NCBI GenBank assembly: GCA_910584645.1
Contig: CAJUAU010000020.1
Span: 16,753-36,399 of the forward strand
Reading direction: 5' to 3'
Length of the DNA: 19,647 bases
DNA from: an uncultured Eubacterium sp.
Lineage (GTDB): Bacteria > Bacillota > Clostridia > Lachnospirales > Lachnospiraceae
Within the stretch, counting starts at the first letter, position 1, and each line of letters begins with the position of its first letter. The translations under genes were made by a program, and so were the position numbers. Of the stretch, positions 14,374 through 19,647 are shown one piece after another. The notes under the pieces were generated by a model. It was not told the origin of the DNA. It searched no databases and saw only the letters and a program-made list of their open reading frames with translations.

Positions 14374-16716
14374 TTATTCTCCGTCTGGCCCGTCTCCGGA
14401 TTCAGAAGAATCTCCTTCCTCTGCTGAAGAAGAATCTATAAAATAGTCCCCGGTTGCAGAACCGTCTGCATTGATGATCCGGTATTTCTTATGACATCCC
14501 TCAAGAACCGTATTGTTCTTCAGATCTTCCAGGTTCTGGGGCGAGATCTCGCAGATCGTATCTGCATACCCGGCATTGACAGCTGCCTCAACCTCGGCAG
14601 ATGACTGCATACGGATCACAACCGCATAATATTTCTTCACTCCGCCCTTGCTGAATGTATTGCCGGTGATCGTCGGATTCACAGCGCCTCGTACAAGGAT
14701 ACATGTATAGTTATACCCTTTATTGTCCTCCAGCCCCTGGACTCCCAGGAAAGAATTGTTCTTGATCACTGCATTTCTCCAGTTCCAGATGCGGATCGCC
14801 GCATTGTATGTCTGGTTTGTCTTACAATTCTGGATCGTAACATTTTCATGATAAATCTGCTGGTTTGCTGTATTTACAGAATATGTGTGGCTTCCCACTG
14901 CCACGCCCATATTAGTAAAAATACAATTATTGATATTTACCGTGTTGCATGCTGTGCGGTCATGATTGGACCACTCATAGTTGAATCCGTTGTTATTAGA
15001 ATCCGTGGTATCAATATTGATCGCCTCTTTGTGGCTCTTGTTATCATAAATCCGGAAATCCGTAAAGGAACAATTCTCAATATTGACATTCTGGGATGAA
15101 TTCAGCTCGATAAAGTGTGAACCATACTCATTGGTAAATGCAATATTGCGGATGTTTACGTTGCGGGCATGTCCCATTACCACTGCCATGGCATTGACTA
15201 CATTGTCACAGTCGATCACCGCTGAACCCGTTCCCTGGATCGTCACATTCTGGGAACCATTGTAGCCGCCCACAGAATCCTTTACCCCTTCTTTTGACGG
15301 AGGCACGATCTCAAACATTGTCTTGTTAGTAGCAAGGTTGGTATTTACCGCTTTTACTTTCTGCACCTTTACCCCGTCAGAAAGATTTACCGTTACATTA
15401 GAAGGAATACATACTGAATGGCTGAGGGTATAGGTTCCGGCTGTCAGCGTAATGGTACCGCCGCCTGCGTACTCCAGCTGCTCCATGTAAGAACGGAGCA
15501 TAAAATATGTCTTGGTCTGACCACCATTTGCCGTATATGCCGGCTGGTCATCGTAGTGTTCCCGGTAAGGTTTGGAACTTGGGGATACGGTGAAATTATT
15601 GTCCTCTTTTGTCTGGAAATAGAACAGTCTGGAAGTTGATCCATTTTTGTACAATACATAGTAATGTCCCAGGTTGCTCACGGTATTGTTTTTCATCTGC
15701 TCGATCTTTGTCCCTGAAACCACATTGTTAATACTGGAAGAGCGGTTAAAAGAGATCGGGTAGCGGCAGCCACTGATCTTATTTCCTGTGATAGCGGGTT
15801 CTGACATGCTGTAAAGTTTAAATGCCGTGGCCGCTGAAATCGTATTGTCCTTGCGTTTTACCGTATTATTAGAAATAACCGGCCCATTCCACATCTTACC
15901 CTGGACAGCAGAGCTTTCCATATCAGTAAAGGTATTTTTCTGGATGGCTATTTTGGTAGAATACTTTGCCTTTTTATATTTTGTGGAAGCAACTCCATTT
16001 TCCAGCCCGGTAAAGGTATTGGACAAAACCTTTACATTTTCACAGGGAACTGCCCCAACCGAATTGATCGTCAATGCGGCTTTGTATTTATCTCCAGATT
16101 TCTTTTCTCCATTGGCAAAGGTACATTTTTCAACACGGACTCTCTTGCTTCCGGCGATATTAATATATGTACCGCCTTTTTTTCCACGGAATTTGATTCC
16201 GGAGACGGTGACATAATAATTATGGCTAAGATCAATTCCAATGGCATTCGGTACCTTCCCCAAATCAATGGTGGCATTCTTACTACCGGTGATGGTTACT
16301 TTTTTGGTCCCTTTATAATTTTTTGCCTTGGTATCGCTGAGCTTAAAGAGTGTTTTGGACGGCTTCAGGGCCGAACTTCCCGTCACATTAGTTTTCTTGA
16401 TCTTCGCTCCATTTTTCAGCTGGATCGTTACATTAGACGGGACTACAAGCGTAGAGCACACTTTGTAAGTTCCCTTTTTTAGAACCAGAGTACCTCCCCC
16501 CTTGCTCTTAAGGCGCTCCAGGTAAGACTTAATGGTATAATAATGTTTCGTCTTGCTATTATAGCTTTTCAGCCTTCGATATGAACTGTTATAAGGCTTT
16601 GTCGATTTTGAAATGGTATATTTTGCAGCAGCCTGTGAATTTTCCGCATTGGCAGCCGTTCCCAACACAATCCCCAGTGCCGCCACAGCTCCCGCTATCA
16701 GTACTTTTCTTTTCAT
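14374..16716 (-). CDS. Secreted protein with two duplicated right-handed beta-helix modules
   Basis: The 780-residue protein begins with a Sec signal peptide (MKRKVLIAGAVAALGIVLG, likely cleavage after ANA or AAA, residues 24-31). Two homologous modules follow, about 39-372 and 381-755. Each starts with a segment of the form KGGGTLVLKKGTY...PSNVTIQL (73-100; counterpart AGGGTITLTAGTY at 417-429) and continues with repeated strand-turn units ending in NTF, NCSF or NNSF, the mark of pectate-lyase-like parallel beta-helices. The first module is very Lys/Ser/Thr rich, the second nearly neutral; the C-terminus is acidic Ser/Glu/Asp/Gly. Such folds are found in polysaccharide lyases and adhesins; I see no definite catalytic triad and no LPXTG or membrane anchor, so substrate and role are unknown. 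The start at 16716 has GAGGAG about 9 nt upstream. It lies 17 nt behind the sulfotransferase-like gene, so probably in one operon. Confidence 0.85.
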   Translation of the reverse strand: MKRKVLIAGAVAALGIVLGTAANAENSQAAAKYTISKSTKPYNSSYRRLKSYNSKTKHYYTIKSYLERLKSKGGGTLVLKKGTYKVCSTLVVPSNVTIQLKNGAKIKKTNVTGSSALKPSKTLFKLSDTKAKNYKGTKKVTITGSKNATIDLGKVPNAIGIDLSHNYYVTVSGIKFRGKKGGTYINIAGSKRVRVEKCTFANGEKKSGDKYKAALTINSVGAVPCENVKVLSNTFTGLENGVASTKYKKAKYSTKIAIQKNTFTDMESSAVQGKMWNGPVISNNTVKRKDNTISAATAFKLYSMSEPAITGNKISGCRYPISFNRSSSINNVVSGTKIEQMKNNTVSNLGHYYVLYKNGSTSRLFYFQTKEDNNFTVSPSSKPYREHYDDQPAYTANGGQTKTYFMLRSYMEQLEYAGGGTITLTAGTYTLSHSVCIPSNVTVNLSDGVKVQKVKAVNTNLATNKTMFEIVPPSKEGVKDSVGGYNGSQNVTIQGTGSAVIDCDNVVNAMAVVMGHARNVNIRNIAFTNEYGSHFIELNSSQNVNIENCSFTDFRIYDNKSHKEAINIDTTDSNNNGFNYEWSNHDRTACNTVNINNCIFTNMGVAVGSHTYSVNTANQQIYHENVTIQNCKTNQTYNAAIRIWNWRNAVIKNNSFLGVQGLEDNKGYNYTCILVRGAVNPTITGNTFSKGGVKKYYAVVIRMQSSAEVEAAVNAGYADTICEISPQNLEDLKNNTVLEGCHKKYRIINADGSATGDYFIDSSSAEEGDSSESGDGPDGE

Positions 16717-16733
16717 CTTATGCTCTCCTCGTG

Positions 16734-18803
16734 CTATTTAATTTTGATCTTTTTTCCTGTATTATAGAGTTCGCCTTTAAACTCCACTGCTATAGTATAC
16801 TCTCCCAGAGCCAAACTGTAAAGTGGAATCGAAAGAAAATATTCCATTTCAGCAGCCAGGTCCTGTTCCTGCTTTGGTTCCCGAAAATCTTTTACATAAC
16901 TTTTTTTATCTCCCAGCATAAATACCCGGCTCACCAGATGGTCTCTGGACTTAACCCAGAGGTTTCCGTCCTCGATCTGAAGCCGCACCCGCTCCTCCTG
17001 ACAAGCCAGTGGAGCCTCTTCTACCATTTTCTCTGGAACCCTAATATCCTCTTTCAGCACTTCAAAAGGCTGGAGATAACCGACACAGGGCTCCTCATAC
17101 AGATCCATCGCTGAAGCCAGATCCGTCATATTGGGTTTCATTTCAAAAGCACGGAAAAAATAATAGCGGAGCCGGTATCGGTTCAATTCTTTTTCCGTAT
17201 CATAGTCAAACTCACTAATGCTTCCACACCATCCCTCATTTTCCTCCGGATATGCCAGAAATCCCCCCATGTAAAAGAGCCGCCTCTCCTCCGTTTTGAG
17301 AATACCATTGGAGGTGATCTTGGATTTTATCCCGCCAAAACGCTTTTCAATCTTCGCTGTTTCCCTTCGCTCATCGATGGTATATATGGTGACATAGGAC
17401 TTCTCATCCTGGTCATATGCCGGAATCTTCCGTCTCAGATTCCAATGGTTATCAAAAAGGATCAGATGGAATGTATCCGGGTTCCCATCCAGATCTCCCT
17501 GGATCCGTTTCACAGAATGCTGCTGAAAATGCCAGGGCATCCCCTTGGGCGTTTTGAGCAGCTTGTAAGCCCAGGGGGTCTTGTTCCAGAAATTCGTCTC
17601 CCCAAGGATCCACTGCAGTTTATTCGTCTTCCAGTCAATACACAGGATACTATGAAGATTCCTCGCTGAAAAAACTACATGCCCTGTCTTCGGATCGTAT
17701 TCCAGGGAATTGATGTGGATCCAGTTGGTCCGGTCGCGGTAAGCGGTCTTTAGTACTTCCCGAAGATCCAGAAACTTTTCTATCCTTCCATTCTGGCGGT
17801 TCACTTCCGCAATGCAGTCTTCCACATGTCCGCACTGGGAATTGCTCACCACCAGAAGATTGCCCCCGGGGGTCATCTCGCAGACATCATGGTGAATTCC
17901 ATTGGGAACATAATAGGTCCGGTACACCCTTCCCAGCCAGTCCATCTCATACATCTGTGTGGAGTGGGGGATCATATAGGTGGGAACCAGCGCCTGCCGC
18001 TCCATTACGATGAATCTTCCGTTCGCCAGTGGAAAATAACCATAGCCCCTGGGCCGGAATGTCATTATATAACGCACATCACCGTATTCGTCAAAAGCAA
18101 AAGGGTATACTGTACTTTTCCCCGCCACAAAGATCAGCTTCATCGCTGAGGCTTCGGTCTGTTTTTCTACCTGCACTGGATCCTCCATGGATTTTGGCAG
18201 CGGTTTTGTCTGTATACGAATCCTATTCTCCCCCACCACCTGGCTGTCTTTGTTGAGCAATTCCAGGAGTACTGTATTTTCCATATCGGGATACAAACCA
18301 TAAACAGGCACCCGGTGCCACTTGCAGAGCCCTTTGGTTTGATCCGTGATACAAGCCTCCCTGGTTTTTCCCTCTACACAAAAACGAACGCTGCATTCTT
18401 CCTCTGTATAAAAGAATATATAGGCGCAGAGGGGGGTAAGTCCGTATGGATCCAGAAAAATCCCCGGCTCTTCAAAGGAAAACTGCTCCTTTTTAAATAT
18501 CCTGATCAGCTCCTGCTCCCTTTCCTGCGTCCTCACAGCCATTCCTTTTTCTTGTTTTATATCGGTCTCAATGCTAAATTTATTCTTCTTCACCGACTGA
18601 TAACGAATATAATCCTTCGATCTGGTCTCATAATCTTTATCAAATTTGACATCATAGCCTTTCGTAAATGGGATTCCCCGTCTTGCCATATATTCTACCC
18701 GAAGTGCAGGCGGCATAAATTTCATGATCCCCATATCAACCTCCGTTCTGATACGTCCATCGCTTAGACACGCGGTGCGAATCATCTTTTTCTTTTCTTG
18801 CAT
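16734..18803 (-). CDS. Aryl-sulfate sulfotransferase (ASST) family protein
   Basis: The 689-residue protein has an N-terminal beta-sandwich resembling Arylsulfotran_N (about 110-200) and then a beta-propeller body. The ASST signature histidines and arginine are in place: NGIHHDV (His304/His305), WIHINSLEYDP (His363), VFSARN (Arg381) and WHFQQHSV (His429, at the position of the sulfated nucleophile). ASST enzymes move sulfate from a phenolic sulfate ester to another phenol without PAPS. The E. coli enzyme is periplasmic, whereas here the N-terminus (MQEKKKMIRTACLSDG) shows no signal peptide or membrane helix, and the first 100 residues are hydrophilic and unlike known domains, so a cytosolic location is inferred. 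A different role with the same fold cannot be excluded. The start at 18803 has only a weak AGG upstream. A promoter with a dyad lies 70-95 nt upstream, and a secreted beta-helix gene follows in the same unit. Confidence 0.85.
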   Translation of the reverse strand: MQEKKKMIRTACLSDGRIRTEVDMGIMKFMPPALRVEYMARRGIPFTKGYDVKFDKDYETRSKDYIRYQSVKKNKFSIETDIKQEKGMAVRTQEREQELIRIFKKEQFSFEEPGIFLDPYGLTPLCAYIFFYTEEECSVRFCVEGKTREACITDQTKGLCKWHRVPVYGLYPDMENTVLLELLNKDSQVVGENRIRIQTKPLPKSMEDPVQVEKQTEASAMKLIFVAGKSTVYPFAFDEYGDVRYIMTFRPRGYGYFPLANGRFIVMERQALVPTYMIPHSTQMYEMDWLGRVYRTYYVPNGIHHDVCEMTPGGNLLVVSNSQCGHVEDCIAEVNRQNGRIEKFLDLREVLKTAYRDRTNWIHINSLEYDPKTGHVVFSARNLHSILCIDWKTNKLQWILGETNFWNKTPWAYKLLKTPKGMPWHFQQHSVKRIQGDLDGNPDTFHLILFDNHWNLRRKIPAYDQDEKSYVTIYTIDERRETAKIEKRFGGIKSKITSNGILKTEERRLFYMGGFLAYPEENEGWCGSISEFDYDTEKELNRYRLRYYFFRAFEMKPNMTDLASAMDLYEEPCVGYLQPFEVLKEDIRVPEKMVEEAPLACQEERVRLQIEDGNLWVKSRDHLVSRVFMLGDKKSYVKDFREPKQEQDLAAEMEYFLSIPLYSLALGEYTIAVEFKGELYNTGKKIKIK

Positions 18804-18850
18804 CTTTTCAGCCTGAATTTTGACCTCATATCATATGCGGTATATAGTAT

Positions 18851-18886
18851 ACCCATATCTTGTCCATTTCATGGTAAAAAATGGGT
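18851..18886. promoter_or_regulatory. Nested dyad, possible operator of the ASST unit
   Basis: Outer arms ACCCAT (18851-18856) and ATGGGT (18881-18886) enclose inner arms CCAT (18864-18867) and ATGG (18871-18874). The dyad covers the -10 region of the neighbouring promoter, where a repressor would act. No regulator gene is adjacent, and short arms of this kind can occur by chance. Confidence 0.35.
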
Positions 18887-18899
18887 AAAAATATGTCAA
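18871..18899 (-). promoter_or_regulatory. Putative promoter of the ASST/beta-helix unit
   Basis: The minus strand shows a perfect -35 TTGACA (18899-18894), a 17-nt spacer and TACCAT (18876-18871), a 4/6 match to the -10. It lies about 70 nt upstream of the ASST start. An alternative pair (TGGACA then TATACC after 16 nt) lies about 20 nt further downstream. Confidence 0.45.
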
Positions 18900-18981
18900 A
18901 TTTTTTTGCTCTTCATTTATCAGATCAGACAACGCGAATTGACGCTGTTATGCCGACGGGCAACACTTAATCCGACAGGGC

Positions 18982-19023
18982 AAAAAAAGAACCATTGTAG
19001 GCTTTTACTCTCACAATGGTTCT
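18982..19023 (-). terminator. Rho-independent terminator after the two-helix membrane protein
   Basis: A perfect 11-bp stem AGAACCATTGT/ACAATGGTTCT (19023-19013 with 18998-18988) with a 14-nt loop is followed by a T-run of at least six on the minus strand. It begins 12 nt past the stop at 19036. Confidence 0.9.
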
Positions 19024-19035
19024 AAATCTTCTTTT

Positions 19036-19542
19036 CTATTTTGCAATTTCTGTCTTCCCGGGAAACTTTGACTGAATCATATCCAGCATCTTTTTCCCCG
19101 GCTCAAAGACCAGCACTGTCTTGTCCTCTTTCCCCTCCAGCCGTATCACAATTCCGTATTTTACCACTTCTGGCCGGAGAGAAGAGTAATCGATAACCGG
19201 CAAATGCCTGTAACCGTCCATACGATGAGAATCCATGGGGACAATCACATCCGCATCCTCCAGCTCTATCCTCCGCTTGGTTTTTCTTTTCTCTCCTCCC
19301 AGTATCTGGTCAAAATCAAGCTGTCCATCGCAGAATACATATTCCCATTCCACTTTGAATCTCGGCCAGTACCAGATCAGTCCGATAATAGCTGCGATAG
19401 ACAGTACTACAAGAAGGGAGATCCCACTCAGAAATCCAATGGCAAATAAAAGAATCACACCGATGACCAACACGGCTTTCAGAAAGATTACCTTCCCAGT
19501 GGTCTTCTGCTTTACGCTGGACTCTGCATATAATTGTTCCAT
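19036..19542 (-). CDS. Two-helix membrane protein of unknown function (Lachnospiraceae-type, possibly DUF6106)
   Basis: I set the start at ATG 19542, with AAGGAG 7 nt upstream, giving 168 residues beginning MEQLYAESSVKQK. A frame from 19602 exists but its first 20 codons translate the hairpin repeat block and are rejected. Two adjacent transmembrane helices occupy about 20-38 and 40-58 (VLVIGVILLFAIGFLSG, then LLVVLSIAAIIGLIWYW), followed by a soluble domain (about 60-165) that begins VEWEYVFCDGQLDFDQILG and contains a basic KRKTKRRIELED stretch. The layout resembles small membrane proteins common in Lachnospiraceae (I think DUF6106), but that name is from memory and unverified. It seems monocistronic in this window, with a strong terminator behind it. 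Confidence 0.75.
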   Translation of the reverse strand: MEQLYAESSVKQKTTGKVIFLKAVLVIGVILLFAIGFLSGISLLVVLSIAAIIGLIWYWPRFKVEWEYVFCDGQLDFDQILGGEKRKTKRRIELEDADVIVPMDSHRMDGYRHLPVIDYSSLRPEVVKYGIVIRLEGKEDKTVLVFEPGKKMLDMIQSKFPGKTEIAK

Positions 19543-19564
19543 GTATCTTCTCCTTATTTGTAAT

Positions 19565-19647
19565 CTGCACTTCGTGCAGCACGCGCTATCGCGCTTTTGC
19601 ACGTTTCGCCTTCCTTTTAGCTCTACGTGCCCTGCACTTCGTGCAGC
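19565..19647. repeat. Array of four short hairpins with a 16-nt direct repeat
   Basis: The palindromic 16-mer CTGCACTTCGTGCAGC occurs twice, at 19565-19580 and 19632-19647; each copy folds as a CTGCAC/GTGCAG hairpin with a TTC loop. Between them lie CGCG-CTAT-CGCG (19582-19593) and a hairpin with GCACGT/ACGTGC arms (19599-19604 and 19625-19630). The block abuts the leader of the membrane protein gene and continues to the window edge, so more copies may follow. It looks like a clustered intergenic repeat; no coding role is supported. Confidence 0.75.

Noticed and set aside
19543..19602. 20-codon N-terminal extension of the two-helix membrane protein
   Set aside because: The residues (including CCTKCRLQIRRR) are a translation of the hairpin repeat block. 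ATG at 19542 has a strong ribosome binding site.

Overview
The window looks like chromosomal DNA of a low-to-mid GC Gram-positive gut-type Clostridia, most probably a Lachnospiraceae member. The reasons are a greA-lysS operon, strong AGGAGG-type ribosome binding sites, intrinsic terminators with T-runs, a secreted right-handed beta-helix protein, a scrK-type fructokinase beside a GH32 relic, and a small two-helix membrane protein of a type common in that family. I cannot name genus or species from sequence alone. Every convincing gene is on the minus strand, so transcription runs from high to low coordinates. I found no tRNA, rRNA, CRISPR array, transposase, integrase or phage gene.

In transcription order (right to left): a block of four small hairpins (19565-19647) upstream of a two-helix membrane protein of unknown function (19542-19036) that ends in a strong terminator. 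Next is a two-gene unit: an aryl-sulfate sulfotransferase-like protein without a signal peptide (18803-16734), followed after 17 nt by a secreted protein made of two duplicated beta-helix modules (16716-14374). A textbook SigA promoter (TTGACA, 17 nt, TATAAT) embedded in a 15-bp inverted repeat then drives greA (14238-13756) and lysS (13696-11771).

The 3' part of lysS (an added tRNA-binding OB domain) and the following restriction-modification pair (11694-9797) share one AT-rich composition, unlike the GC-richer first 490 codons of lysS. I read this as an imported segment of about 2.4 kb whose right-hand junction lies inside lysS. The endonuclease gene appears frayed at its 3' end, where a 23-codon reading frame sits between it and the methyltransferase.

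Beyond a terminator comes a peptide-utilisation unit: an OPT-family oligopeptide transporter (9610-7703), a PqqD-like peptide-binding protein (7697-7347) and a PepD-type dipeptidase (7331-5871). A 383-nt intergenic stretch with a terminator, a GC-rich hairpin block and a promoter separates it from a membrane Cache/HD-GYP/receiver protein predicted to sense an external ligand and degrade cyclic-di-GMP (5487-3562). Beyond that are the last ~90 codons of a GH32 sucrose/fructan hydrolase (a deletion relic), a fructokinase starting at TTG (3096-2113), a possible 19-codon hydrophobic peptide gene, and the first 630 codons of a large secreted surface protein with a Pro/Thr repeat linker that runs off the left edge.

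The points most worth a second look are the lysS/restriction-modification recombination island, the PqqD-like protein lodged between a peptide transporter and a dipeptidase, the GH32 deletion relic, the Cache-HD-GYP-REC architecture with a substituted receiver residue, and several hairpin-rich intergenic blocks that may be dispersed repeats.
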